Shown one piece after another: positions 18,167 through 26,598 of a DNA stretch of 64,000 bases. Each line of letters opens with the position of its first letter. Position 1 is the first letter of the stretch. Source of the DNA: Helicobacteraceae bacterium (GTDB lineage: Bacteria > Campylobacterota > Campylobacteria > Campylobacterales > Sulfurimonadaceae). The translations under genes and the position numbers were made by a program. Under the pieces are notes generated by a model that did not search any database, was not told the DNA's origin, and was given only the letters and a program-made list of their open reading frames with translations. Location of the stretch: the NCBI GenBank assembly GCA_013138865.1, contig WTBY01000017.1:1-64000 (forward strand). The letters are read 5' to 3'.

Positions 18167-19237
18167 TTGATTCTTCTTGGATCTACTGGCTCGATCGGAG
18201 TTAATACACTCCTAATTGCTAAAAAATTCTCTTTAAATATTGATGTTTTAGTAGCTGGTAAAAATATAGATCTACTAAACCAACAGATCAAAGAGTTTGA
18301 TCCTAGAGTTGTTGTGATCGCAGACGAATTAGACATACATAAAGTTAATCACAAAAATGTTGAAGCGGGAAATGAAGCTATTTTAAGAGCAATAGAAAGC
18401 TCTGAATGTGAACTTGTTGTTAATGCACTTGTTGGATTTTTAGGCTTAGCTCCAACACTAAAAGCAATAGAATGTAACAAACAGGTGGCATTAGCGAATA
18501 AAGAGTCACTAGTTGCAGGTGGTGAGTTTGTTGATGTAAATAAAATACAACCTATAGATAGTGAACATTTTGGTCTTTGGTACCTTCTTCAAGAAAATAA
18601 AAAACATAAAAAAATGGTTATTACTGCAAGTGGTGGAGCATTTCGTAACTGGGATCTAAACAAATTAAAAAATGCCACTTTAGCAGATGCGCTTAAACAT
18701 CCAAACTGGTCAATGGGTCAAAAAATTACGATCGATAGTGCTACTATGACAAATAAACTCTTTGAGCTTTTAGAAGCACGCTGGTTATTTGGAAAAGGTG
18801 TGTATGATGCTGTTATAGAAACGAACTCACTTATTCATGCACTTATAGAGTTTGAAGATGGCTCAACAACTGCGCACTTTGCAAATGCATCTATGCAACT
18901 TCCTATAGCTCACGCACTTAAACAAAATATGAATGAAAAAATTTTACCTAATGTGGATCTACTTAAAATAGGTTCACTAGAATTTAAGCAGATCAACTCT
19001 GATCGCTACGCTATTTGGGAAATTAAAGAAGACATATTAAAAAACCCTCATAGAGGTGTTGTGATCAACGCTGCAAATGAAGTTGCGATCGAGAAATTTG
19101 TAGCAAATAAGATCTCATTTTTAGATATCTCTAAAGAGGTTATTCAAGCTTATAAAAAGTTTGATGTTAAAGCTAAAAATATTTCTGACATATTTGAGAT
19201 AGACAAAGAAGTTAGAAAGTGGAGTAAGCAACTGTAG
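18167..19237 (+). CDS. dxr: 1-deoxy-D-xylulose-5-phosphate reductoisomerase
   Basis: The 356-residue enzyme begins with the NADPH-binding motif LLGSTGSIG and keeps the substrate/metal motifs ANKESLVAGG, PIDSEH and ASGGAFR and the flexible-loop MGQKITIDSATMTNK. It catalyses the committed step of the methylerythritol phosphate isoprenoid pathway. The start is a TTG immediately after the cdsA stop. The last 39 bp of the gene are repeated at about 20313, where the copy ends in a TGA that overlaps the start of a GGDEF gene. Confidence 0.95.
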   Translation: MILLGSTGSIGVNTLLIAKKFSLNIDVLVAGKNIDLLNQQIKEFDPRVVVIADELDIHKVNHKNVEAGNEAILRAIESSECELVVNALVGFLGLAPTLKAIECNKQVALANKESLVAGGEFVDVNKIQPIDSEHFGLWYLLQENKKHKKMVITASGGAFRNWDLNKLKNATLADALKHPNWSMGQKITIDSATMTNKLFELLEARWLFGKGVYDAVIETNSLIHALIEFEDGSTTAHFANASMQLPIAHALKQNMNEKILPNVDLLKIGSLEFKQINSDRYAIWEIKEDILKNPHRGVVINAANEVAIEKFVANKISFLDISKEVIQAYKKFDVKAKNISDIFEIDKEVRKWSKQL

Positions 19238-19266
19238 CCAAATGTAAATACGGTTTTAGCGATTAG
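19238..19266 (+). pseudogene. Scar of a deleted GGDEF gene after dxr
   Basis: The short gap begins GCCAAA, like the first codons of the GGDEF gene at 20348 (GAGCCAAAAC), and ends ACGGTTTTAGCGATTAGC, like that gene's last codons (ATGGTTTTAGCAGCTTAG). Everything between has gone. It therefore looks like the fused ends of a lost copy of that gene, downstream of the intact dxr. Confidence 0.55.
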
Positions 19267-19920
19267 CTAAACCTTTTTAATAACAAATGAGCAGTACTTT
19301 TGAGTTGTCGCTTTTGGTGTATGGTGAGTAAACTCTTTGTACTCAACTATTTTTAACTCTTTTGGTAGCTCTTTAGCCATTTTTTCTTCATCATACTGAG
19401 CTATATTAAGTCCTGCACACTGAGTTGCACCATTAATAGCAAAAGTATTTATAATAGCTACCCCATTATCTTTTAAAGAGTCTAATAAAACATTAAAATA
19501 TTTAACTCGTTCACTTCTCTTAAGTAAAAAATGAAAAACTGCGCGATCATGCCAAATATCAAATTTAGTTTCACTCTGAAAATTTAAAATATCACTATTA
19601 ACATATATTGGTATATTGGATTTAACTCTATTTTGTACTATTTCTAGAGATGTTTTAGATGTGTCAAGAAGCGTTATATTTTTATACTTATTTTCTAAAA
19701 GAGTATCAACTAAAAGCGAAGCACCACAACCAACATCAACTATCTTTGCATCTCTATTTTCAGAATTTTTTTCTACTAACTCAAATGACATTTTTGGTGA
19801 GAGCTGATGCCAAAGAACTTGAGTATAATCAACTTTTTTAAATAGCTTCTCCCAATGAAGCTCTCTTAATTTCTCAGAGCTAACATTAGATGAATCTTTT
19901 TTTTGACCTATATCTAGCAT
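19267..19920 (-). CDS. Class I SAM-dependent methyltransferase
   Basis: This protein of about 217 residues has a Rossmann methyltransferase core with motif I IVDVGCGASLLVDTLLE, an acidic motif II end (ITLLDTSKTSLE), and WHDRAVFHFLL. The ATG at 19920 has an ideal AAAGGTGA upstream and is preferred to a GTG at 19938 that would add six residues. The family resembles TehB/thiopurine-type methyltransferases; the substrate is unknown. It follows the monooxygenase gene directly on the minus strand. A remnant of its 3' end lies after the GGDEF gene at about 21264-21300. Confidence 0.8.
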   Translation of the reverse strand: MLDIGQKKDSSNVSSEKLRELHWEKLFKKVDYTQVLWHQLSPKMSFELVEKNSENRDAKIVDVGCGASLLVDTLLENKYKNITLLDTSKTSLEIVQNRVKSNIPIYVNSDILNFQSETKFDIWHDRAVFHFLLKRSERVKYFNVLLDSLKDNGVAIINTFAINGATQCAGLNIAQYDEEKMAKELPKELKIVEYKEFTHHTPKATTQKYCSFVIKKV

Positions 19921-19938
19921 ATTTTCACCTTTTAACAC

Positions 19939-20244
19939 TTACTCAAAGAGGTTAACATTAAAACTCTCAACTAAACCACTAGGATCTAAACACTCTTCTT
20001 CAAAAAACTTTACAACATAAGGCATTTGGCAATGTTTCTCAAAGATCTCTACACTTTGCCAAATTTCATTCATTAAAACTCCTCCATGCTCACCACCTGC
20101 AAATTCACTCTCTATTTTTTTAACACACACATATTGAATACAGCCCTCTTCTTTACGCGTTGGCTCTTCTAAAGCTTTAAGAGTTTTAATTAACTCGTGC
20201 TCTTTCCCTTCTTTTGCTTTAAACTCAGCTGTACAATAAACCAT
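19939..20244 (-). CDS. Antibiotic-biosynthesis-monooxygenase (ABM) domain protein, putative quinol monooxygenase
   Basis: This 101-residue protein has the dimeric alpha/beta-barrel ABM fold (AEFKAKEGKEHELIKTLKALEEPTRKEEG...IEIFEKHCQMPYV). Family members act on quinols or as stress-related dioxygenase-like proteins; the substrate cannot be assigned. Its stop is next to the methyltransferase gene. A twice-deleted copy of the gene lies at 24359-24463. Confidence 0.8.
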   Translation of the reverse strand: MVYCTAEFKAKEGKEHELIKTLKALEEPTRKEEGCIQYVCVKKIESEFAGGEHGGVLMNEIWQSVEIFEKHCQMPYVVKFFEEECLDPSGLVESFNVNLFE

Positions 20245-20255
20245 AAATATCCTTT

Positions 20256-20317
20256 TTAATTATGCAAATTATATAATAAACTGCTATGATTCATCTTATG
20301 AAATTATGTGGAATAGA
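20256..20317 (+). pseudogene. rnhB: 5' fragment of rnhB with its leader
   Basis: It matches the start of rnhB and its upstream DNA at about 24460-24522 almost base for base (leader plus MIHLMKLCGI codons). It breaks off at ATAGA, a word also present in the dxr 3' end, where the dxr fragment takes over. This is the joint of a tandem duplication. Confidence 0.85.
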
Positions 20318-20354
20318 CAAAGAAGTTAGGAAGTGGAGTAAGCAACTATGAGCC
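20313..20354 (+). pseudogene. dxr: 3' fragment of dxr
   Basis: It encodes the DKEVRKWSKQL end of Dxr with one base change, then TGA overlapping the ATG of the following GGDEF gene (CTATGAGCC). The overlap suggests the original gene order was dxr directly followed by that GGDEF gene. Confidence 0.85.
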
Positions 20355-21262
20355 AAAACATTAAAAACTACTCAATATTAAACTTAGATCCTCATTCAGA
20401 TATAGATAAAGAGATTGCATCAATATGTAATGATTTAAACATATATAAAACACATGCATTAGATAAACAAGACGCTTTAGAACACTTGATGGACGAAGAG
20501 TTCGATATTATAGTTATATATACAAGTATATCTCAAGATGAAGTTATAAATATTTTACAAATACTCTCACAAGACATAGAAAATGAAGATACTCCAATAG
20601 TTGTCGTCTCTACGTATGAAGATAACGAAACTTTCGCAATAGAACTTTCAGAATTTAATGTTATCTCTATAATAACTTACAGCAATTTTAAAGCTCAACT
20701 CTCTCACCTATTAAAGTATTTAAAAGAGCATACTGTCAATGCTTTAGAACTTAAAAAAGAGTTGATACAAAGTGAAGATCGTAGCACGATAGATCCTCTA
20801 ACTAGTGCATATAATAGATATGGTGCAGAAGATAAGTTTCAACAACTAACAGCACGTTTTAAAGCCTATAAAGAGTCTTTTTGCCTAATTATGTTAGATA
20901 TAGATCACTTTAAAAAGGTTAATGATATATATGGTCACAATATAGGAGATCAAGTTCTTGTATCTATTGCAGATATTATAAAAAGTATGATCAGAGAAAA
21001 TGACTCTTTTGTACGCTTTGGTGGAGAAGAGTTCTTTGTTTTGACATCTAACACTAACTTAAAAATCGCAACAAAAATAGCAGAAAAATTTAGAATTACA
21101 ATAGAACAAACTCCACACTCTAAAGAAAATCTCATAAAAACTGCTAGTTTTGGTGTAGTAGAATATGCAGAAAAGGAGGAGATGGAGTCACTTATAAAAA
21201 GGGCTGATCTTCTTCTTTATGAAGCAAAAAAGAGTGGTAGAAACATGGTTTTAGCAGCTTAG
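20348..21262 (+). CDS. Diguanylate cyclase with a degenerate receiver-like N-terminus
   Basis: The 304-residue protein has an N-terminal receiver-like domain (about 5-125) that lacks a clear phospho-acceptor Asp (the strand end reads FDIIVIYTSIS) and a C-terminal GGDEF domain with LDIDHFKKVNDIYGHNIGDQVL and the active-site loop GGEEF. It should make cyclic di-GMP without canonical phosphorylation. No RxxD inhibitory-site motif is obvious five residues before GGEEF. It starts within a dxr remnant and is followed by a remnant of the methyltransferase 3' end, so it belongs to the second copy of a tandem duplication. Confidence 0.9.
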   Translation: MSQNIKNYSILNLDPHSDIDKEIASICNDLNIYKTHALDKQDALEHLMDEEFDIIVIYTSISQDEVINILQILSQDIENEDTPIVVVSTYEDNETFAIELSEFNVISIITYSNFKAQLSHLLKYLKEHTVNALELKKELIQSEDRSTIDPLTSAYNRYGAEDKFQQLTARFKAYKESFCLIMLDIDHFKKVNDIYGHNIGDQVLVSIADIIKSMIRENDSFVRFGGEEFFVLTSNTNLKIATKIAEKFRITIEQTPHSKENLIKTASFGVVEYAEKEEMESLIKRADLLLYEAKKSGRNMVLAA

Positions 21263-21263
21263 T

Positions 21264-21300
21264 TAAACCTTTTTAATTATAAAAGAGCACTACTCTAAGG
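21264..21300 (-). pseudogene. 3' remnant of the SAM methyltransferase gene
   Basis: The sequence GTTAAACCTTTTTAAT and the following bases match the 3' end of the methyltransferase gene at 19266-19300 (minus-strand codons for ...SFIIKKV and stop), then similarity stops. It marks where the methyltransferase of the second duplicate was lost. Confidence 0.6.
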
Positions 21301-21368
21301 TTATACATATTTACTACATAAGAGTTGGAATTAAGCATGTTTACATATAAATATAAGTAAAATAGATA

Positions 21369-22115
21369 ATGATTAAAAATTTTATGCTAACTTTTATTTT
21401 ATTAACATCTGCAGTTTTTGCTAAAGAAGTACAGACAGTTTTCTCCTATTCTACTCCTCCTTATGTCTTTAAGGATGGTTCTGGAATAGTTATTGATATT
21501 ATTACGGAGTCGTTAAAATCTCAAAAGCACACTGTTAAACCTGTTTTTGTAAATATTAGCAGAAGCTTTGAGATGTTTAAATATGGTTATGTAGATGCTA
21601 CTACTATTATAAAGAAAAACTCTGGACTAGAAGCTTACTACTCTGAGTATTTTATGCAGTACCATAACGCAGCTTTTGCTTTAAAATCTAATAAATACAA
21701 AATAAAAGAACTAATCGATTTAAAAGACTTGTACTTTATTTCTTTTCAAAATGCTACTAAATATTTAGGTAATAAGTTTGAAAAAATTGCTTTAGAATCA
21801 GGTAATAAATACTCAGAAGAGCCTAACCAAAAGAAGCAAGTCTATAAACTTTTAAAAGGCAGAACAGATATAGCTATTTTGGATAGACACATTTTCAAGT
21901 TCTATAAAAATGAACTTATTTCTGAAGGTAAAGTTGATAAAAATATTCAAGTTGAGCTTTTTGAACTTTTTGAACCTACAAAATATCGTACAGCTTTTAA
22001 AGATAGAACTATAAGAGATGACTTTAATTTTGGTTTAAAAAAATTAAAAGCAAGTGGTCGTTATGACGAAATTTACGATCACTATAGTAGTAAATACTTT
22101 AAAGTTGAAAAATAG
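21369..22115 (+). CDS. Periplasmic solute-binding protein, SBP_bac_3-like
   Basis: This 248-residue protein with a signal peptide (cleavage likely after VFA near residue 18) has the fold of extracellular solute-binding family 3 (SYSTPPYVFKDGSGIVIDII..., LLKGRTDIAILDRHIF, LKKLKASGRYDEIYDHY). No transporter genes accompany it. Instead a membrane GGDEF protein starts 3 bp downstream, so the likely job is ligand sensing, presenting an amino-acid-like ligand to the cyclase. That pairing is an inference. Confidence 0.8.
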   Translation: MIKNFMLTFILLTSAVFAKEVQTVFSYSTPPYVFKDGSGIVIDIITESLKSQKHTVKPVFVNISRSFEMFKYGYVDATTIIKKNSGLEAYYSEYFMQYHNAAFALKSNKYKIKELIDLKDLYFISFQNATKYLGNKFEKIALESGNKYSEEPNQKKQVYKLLKGRTDIAILDRHIFKFYKNELISEGKVDKNIQVELFELFEPTKYRTAFKDRTIRDDFNFGLKKLKASGRYDEIYDHYSSKYFKVEK

Positions 22116-22118
22116 TTA

Positions 22119-23399
22119 ATGAGCACTAAAAAACTGAACCTCTCACAACAGCTTTTAAAGTCTATACTTGTTATCTACTTTATTATAACTTTTGTAGTTA
22201 CACTAATACACTTTATGATAGAGTATAACTATACAAAATCGCATATTAAAGAACAACTTCAGTTTATTGCTGCTACTTTTGAACCACCTATTGAGACTGC
22301 TTTATGGGATTTAAACAGTGCTCAACTTAACTCTATTTCAGATGGTATGCTAAATATTCCACTCATTTATGGCGTTACAATAGTTGATGTAAATAAAAAA
22401 GTTTTAATTAAAAAAACAGACAACTCACTATCTAAAAAAGATAATGTGGATAATGAACTCTCATATAACTTTACTATAAAACATAAGTTTAAAAATAATA
22501 ATATTTTTTTAGCAGATGTAACTATTCACTCTAATAAAATGGCAATTTATGATCGTTTAAAAGTAGGTTTTAGTCTGATCATATTTAATGCTTTTATAAA
22601 AAGTACTGCTTTAGTAATACTTTTTATAATAGCCTTTAGAAAATATTTAGCTACACCTTTAGAGTCACTTACCAAAAAAATATCTACCTTAGACTGGAAA
22701 GATAAAAATAAAAGATCTATAGATGTAGCTTTACAAGAAAAAAATGAGTTGTCAACTTTACAAAATAAATTCAACCAACTACTTGAGCAGATCTCTGTAG
22801 AAGAAGAGAAACAGTTTCAACTTATTAATAAGCATAATGCGCAGTTAGAGGAAGAGGTAAAGAGTAGAACAATAGAACTTGAAAAGGTAAATAAAAATTT
22901 AAAAAGATTAGCTACTACAGATATGCTAACACAGCTTAATAATAGATCAAAAATAGATGAGTTACTTCATACAAAACATGATAGTTATTTAAGATATAAA
23001 AAAGTTTTTTCTATTATTATGCTCGATATTGACTTTTTTAAATCTGTAAATGATGAGTATGGTCATCTAGTTGGTGATTATCTACTTAAAGCTATTTCGA
23101 GTATTTTAAAAGATCATATTAGAAGTAGTGATGTTATAGGGCGTTGGGGTGGAGAAGAATTTTTAATAGTATGTGAGGATACTGAACTTGATGGTGCTTA
23201 TGCATTATCAGAACATTTGCGTCAAACTATAGAAAAGTTTGAGTTTGACTATGTTAAACATAAAACAGTTACTTTTGGTATTGCACAAATGCAAGAATAT
23301 GTCTCACTAGATGCTCTTATAAAAAAAGCTGATGATGCACTATATGAAGGTAAGCAAAGTGGTAGAAATGTTTCTGTTAAAGCTTCTCTTAACGCTTAA
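22119..23399 (+). CDS. Membrane-bound diguanylate cyclase with a periplasmic sensor
   Basis: This 426-residue protein has a helix at about 12-32, a periplasmic domain of about 120 residues with the ETALWDLN motif common in CHASE-like sensors of this group, a second helix near 150-170, a HAMP-like/coiled-coil linker (about 175-262), and a GGDEF domain with LDIDFFKSVNDEYGHLVGDYLL and active loop GGEEF. It should synthesise cyclic di-GMP in response to a periplasmic signal, plausibly through the solute-binding protein encoded just upstream. Confidence 0.9.
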   Translation: MSTKKLNLSQQLLKSILVIYFIITFVVTLIHFMIEYNYTKSHIKEQLQFIAATFEPPIETALWDLNSAQLNSISDGMLNIPLIYGVTIVDVNKKVLIKKTDNSLSKKDNVDNELSYNFTIKHKFKNNNIFLADVTIHSNKMAIYDRLKVGFSLIIFNAFIKSTALVILFIIAFRKYLATPLESLTKKISTLDWKDKNKRSIDVALQEKNELSTLQNKFNQLLEQISVEEEKQFQLINKHNAQLEEEVKSRTIELEKVNKNLKRLATTDMLTQLNNRSKIDELLHTKHDSYLRYKKVFSIIMLDIDFFKSVNDEYGHLVGDYLLKAISSILKDHIRSSDVIGRWGGEEFLIVCEDTELDGAYALSEHLRQTIEKFEFDYVKHKTVTFGIAQMQEYVSLDALIKKADDALYEGKQSGRNVSVKASLNA

Positions 23400-23404
23400 A
23401 GCAG

Positions 23405-24358
23405 ATGAACACACATATAGAAACTGTAGCTTCAGTAATGGTATTGGTAGCATTAATAACTTTTGTTGTTGGTCTACGACATTTTAAAATATTAAAAAAA
23501 GAAGATGGCGCTTTATTCTCAAAAATTGTTCTAAATATAACTTTACCTGCTGTTATATTTTACTCTTTGTCTCACTCAGCAAATATAGAACTTGACTATC
23601 TATTTTTAGCCCTATCGTTATTACTAGTTGAAGTTATAATACTGATAATTGCTTGGTTTATTGGTAAAGCTTTAAAATTGACAGCTCCTCAATTAGGATC
23701 TTTTTTACTTGCATCTGCTTTTGGTAGTTCTGCACTTTTAGGCTATTCAATGATTTCTCAAATATACCCTAATAATATTTCAGCTATGAGTGAAGCTGTT
23801 GTAGTATCAGAAATTGGTGTAGGGATTGGTATATTTACAATAGGGACTATGGTCGCAATATATTTCGGTAGAGGGGTAGAGGAAAAAAATGTAAAAATAT
23901 CAGAAATATTCATTACTTTTTTAAAGTCACCTATTTTTATTTCTATAGGACTTGGTATATTATACTCAAGTTTTAATATGCCTACTTCAACTCTATTTTT
24001 TAAAGAGTTTTTTGATGTTATACATCTTATTAGTAATTCAAACACTTTTTTTGTAGCTTTAACTGTTGGTGTTCTACTTCAGTTTTCAAGCATAAAAGAG
24101 ATAGCACTAATTGCTATCATAGCAGTACTACTTAAGTTAATTATTAGTCCGTTACTCATGATAGCACCATTGCAACTATTTCAATTGCAAAACTGGCAAC
24201 AGCAAGTAGTAATTATAGAAACAGCAATGCCATCAGCAATGCTAAGTGTTGTCTTAGCTTCTAAATATGGATGCGATAGTGAACTTGCATCTAAATTAGT
24301 TTTTATCACTACTATATTAAGTGCGATAACTATTCCTATTGTGTTAACCTTTACTTAA
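23405..24358 (+). CDS. AEC-family permease (auxin-efflux-carrier superfamily)
   Basis: The 317-residue membrane protein has about ten hydrophobic helices and typical AEC features (FSKIVLNITLPAVIFYSL near residue 35 and ETAMPSAMLSVVLASKYG near 280). Members carry small organic acids such as malate or malonate, or amino acids; the substrate is unknown here. It starts 5 bp after the cyclase gene and so may share its transcript. Directly after its stop lies a remnant of the ABM gene. Confidence 0.85.
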   Translation: MNTHIETVASVMVLVALITFVVGLRHFKILKKEDGALFSKIVLNITLPAVIFYSLSHSANIELDYLFLALSLLLVEVIILIIAWFIGKALKLTAPQLGSFLLASAFGSSALLGYSMISQIYPNNISAMSEAVVVSEIGVGIGIFTIGTMVAIYFGRGVEEKNVKISEIFITFLKSPIFISIGLGILYSSFNMPTSTLFFKEFFDVIHLISNSNTFFVALTVGVLLQFSSIKEIALIAIIAVLLKLIISPLLMIAPLQLFQLQNWQQQVVIIETAMPSAMLSVVLASKYGCDSELASKLVFITTILSAITIPIVLTFT

Positions 24359-24463
24359 CATTTACTCAAAAAGGTTAACGTTAAAACTCTCAACTAAACC
24401 ATTAGGGTCTAAACACTCTTCTTTACGTGTTGACTCTTCTAAGGCTTTGAGAGTCTTAATTAA
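24359..24463 (-). pseudogene. Twice-deleted remnant of the ABM monooxygenase gene
   Basis: On the minus strand it encodes LIKTLKALEESTRKEE joined to CLDPNGLVESFNVNLFE and stop. Compared with 19939-20244 it lacks an internal block between two CTCTTCTT words and the 5' end between two TTAATTA words, and so shows two microhomology deletions. It then runs into the rnhB leader, as the intact ABM gene does into the rnhB fragment. Confidence 0.85.
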
Positions 24464-24490
24464 TTATGTGAAATTATATAATAAACTGCT

Positions 24491-25051
24491 ATGATTCATC
24501 TTATGAAATTATGTGGAATAGATGAAGCGGGTCGTGGTTGTATAGCTGGTTCTTTGGTTGTTGCTGGTGCTGTATTAAACTCAAAAGTTGAAGGTCTTGA
24601 TGACTCGAAAAAGTTGAGTGAAAAAAAACGTGAATCACTTTATGAGTTGATTGTTAAAAATGCAACATACCATATAGTTAGTTTTAGTGCTTTACAAGTT
24701 GATGAAATAGGTCTTTCTAAGTGTATTAAAAGTGCTTTAGAGGAGATTATGGTCAATGTTGAATGTGACGAATTTTTATTTGATGGGAACTCATCTTTTG
24801 GTGTTGCTAACTTACCAACAAAAGTAAAAGCTGATGCAACTGTAAAAGAAGTTAGTGCAGCCTCAATACTGGCAAAAGTGACACGCGATCGAGAAATTAA
24901 CCAAGATGCTATTAAGTACCCTCAGTATCTGTTTGAAAAACATAAAGGGTATGGAACTGCAAAACATATTAAGCTTATTAAAGAGTATGGATATTGCGAT
25001 ATTCACCGCCGAAGTTTTAAGCTAAAAGCATTAGAAAAAACACTATTTTAG
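24491..25051 (+). CDS. rnhB: Ribonuclease HII
   Basis: This 186-residue enzyme removes RNA from RNA:DNA hybrids, including single ribonucleotides. It has the catalytic motifs GIDEAGRG (DEAGRG loop), LDDSKKLSEKKRE and EVSAASILAKVTRDR. An internal ATG at 24503 (MKLCGIDEAGRG) is an equally possible start; neither has a good ribosome site. Its 5' end and leader are duplicated at 20256-20317. Confidence 0.93.
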   Translation: MIHLMKLCGIDEAGRGCIAGSLVVAGAVLNSKVEGLDDSKKLSEKKRESLYELIVKNATYHIVSFSALQVDEIGLSKCIKSALEEIMVNVECDEFLFDGNSSFGVANLPTKVKADATVKEVSAASILAKVTRDREINQDAIKYPQYLFEKHKGYGTAKHIKLIKEYGYCDIHRRSFKLKALEKTLF

Positions 25052-25063
25052 AAGGATAAACAG

Positions 25064-25291
25064 ATGAAATCAATTAAATTTATAGAAGATGCATTACAAA
25101 ACATAGATCTCGAAGTTAAACAGTTATTTAGTGACTATGACATACCAATGAAAAAGAAAGATTCTCTAATGCTTAGTTTAGTTCAGCAAAAAAGTACTTT
25201 AGAACAGACTCTTAAAGACTTAACTTACCTAAAAGAGAATCCTCCATCAAGCCAAGGTTGCAAAATGCAAACCTTGCGTAAAGACAACTAG
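25064..25291 (+). CDS. Small hypothetical protein
   Basis: This 75-residue helical protein (MKSIKFIEDALQNIDLEVKQ...) has no recognised domain. GAAGGA precedes the ATG, and it lies 12 bp after rnhB on the same strand. It is convergent with the Cys-rich peptide gene. Confidence 0.65.
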   Translation: MKSIKFIEDALQNIDLEVKQLFSDYDIPMKKKDSLMLSLVQQKSTLEQTLKDLTYLKENPPSSQGCKMQTLRKDN

Positions 25292-25299
25292 TTTTTAAA

Positions 25300-25566
25300 C
25301 TACTTACTTCCACACTTAGAAGCTGGTGCTTTTTTAGAGTCACACTTCTTTTCTGATGTAGGACATTTTTGTCCACATTTACACTCTACACATTGACAGT
25401 TATCACCACATTTACATTTTGGGTTATTTGTGTCACATGATGAAGCTTTTTTCATCATTGAGCTTCCACATTTACCTGCACCACACTTCATACCCTCTGC
25501 ATTTGCAGTTGTACTAAAGCCTAAAGCTAATATTGCCATAAATAGGATTGTTACTATTTTGTTCAT
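25300..25566 (-). CDS. Exported cysteine-rich, metallothionein-like peptide
   Basis: I place the start at ATG 25566, which has AAGGA at good spacing and opens a classical signal peptide (MNKIVTILFMAILALGFSTTANA); an upstream start at 25593 would add nine charged residues. The mature part of about 65 residues has 12 cysteines in CxC and CxxC clusters (KCKCGDNCQCVECKCGQKC) and many lysines. Soft-metal binding in the periplasm is the natural reading but is not proven. No metal-transport gene is adjacent; the copper-type efflux operon lies about 16 kb away. Confidence 0.75.
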   Translation of the reverse strand: MNKIVTILFMAILALGFSTTANAEGMKCGAGKCGSSMMKKASSCDTNNPKCKCGDNCQCVECKCGQKCPTSEKKCDSKKAPASKCGSK

Positions 25567-25608
25567 TTTTATTTCCTTTTTTTGTTTAAACATAGTATAT
25601 CTTAAAAC

Positions 25609-26589
25609 TTATAAAGTACTACTCCTAGCAGTTGCATTGAGTGAAGCAAGTTCTGTAAACTCACTATCTTTATACATATCAACAGCTATTCGACCTATCA
25701 TAACACCGTTGTCCGAGCAGTACTCAAGTGGTGCTAAAAGTAGCTCACAGTTATGAGGTTCTATAAGTTTTGATATTTGCGATCGTAAATATTTATTAGC
25801 ACTAGCACCACCTACGATCGCAAACTTTTTAGGTGCTTTAACTTTAAAATATTTTTTTAGTTTTTGTGTTAGGTGTGCCACTGCTATCTTCTCAAATGAA
25901 GCTGCAATATCTGCATAGTCATCTTCACTGCTTTCAGCGATCGCTAGACGTACTGCATTTTTTAGCCCTGAATAGCTAAAAGCAATTTTAGGCGATTGTG
26001 AAAGTGGTATAGTGAAGTTAAAGCGGTCACGATCCCCTTGAAGTGCTAATTTTTCTATTACTGGACCACCAGGATAGCCTAACTTCATCATCTTTGCAGT
26101 TTTATCAAAACTTTCACCAAAACTATCGTCCATTGTCGATGCAACTATATCCATATTGTTACGATCGCTAGCTTCTATAACTTGAGTATGCCCACCTGAT
26201 ACTAAAAGTACTGTAAGTGGAAACTGCGTCTCTTTTTCTATAAAAAGAGAGTAAATATGACCTTTTAAATGGTTAACAGAAATTAGCGGAATATTTAGAG
26301 AGATACTCAAAGCTTTTGCCATAGCAACACCCTCTAATAGTGTTACTCCAAGTCCAGGAGTTGTTGTTACTGCAATCGCTTTAAGCAGAGGAAAAAACTC
26401 TTTTACTTGTTCTAAAATTTGTGGAAGTGCAACTGCATGTAGACGAGAAGCAAGTTCAGGAACTACTCCACCATATTTGCTATGCTCAGCTTCTTGTGAT
26501 ATTTTTTTATGGAAAACAACTTTTAAAGTCTCTATGTTTGTAATAGCGATCGAGCTATCATCACAACTACTCTCTATACTTAATATCAT
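25609..26589 (-). CDS. tsaD: tRNA N6-threonylcarbamoyladenosine transferase TsaD
   Basis: This 326-residue ASKHA-fold protein makes the universal t6A37 tRNA modification with TsaB, TsaC and TsaE. It has [10 protein letters not shown] at the N-terminus, metal-binding His107 and His111 in [20 protein letters not shown], and the C-terminal CSDNGVMIG motif. The length is typical. It is followed upstream on the same strand by an alpha/beta-hydrolase gene 9 bp away. Confidence 0.95.
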   Translation of the reverse strand: MILSIESSCDDSSIAITNIETLKVVFHKKISQEAEHSKYGGVVPELASRLHAVALPQILEQVKEFFPLLKAIAVTTTPGLGVTLLEGVAMAKALSISLNIPLISVNHLKGHIYSLFIEKETQFPLTVLLVSGGHTQVIEASDRNNMDIVASTMDDSFGESFDKTAKMMKLGYPGGPVIEKLALQGDRDRFNFTIPLSQSPKIAFSYSGLKNAVRLAIAESSEDDYADIAASFEKIAVAHLTQKLKKYFKVKAPKKFAIVGGASANKYLRSQISKLIEPHNCELLLAPLEYCSDNGVMIGRIAVDMYKDSEFTELASLNATARSSTL

Positions 26590-26598
26590 TTAATTTTC

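Noticed and set aside
25276-25296. Short inverted repeat TAGTTT/AAACTA between convergent genes as a terminator
   Set aside because: Only six weak A-T-rich pairs; too little to call.
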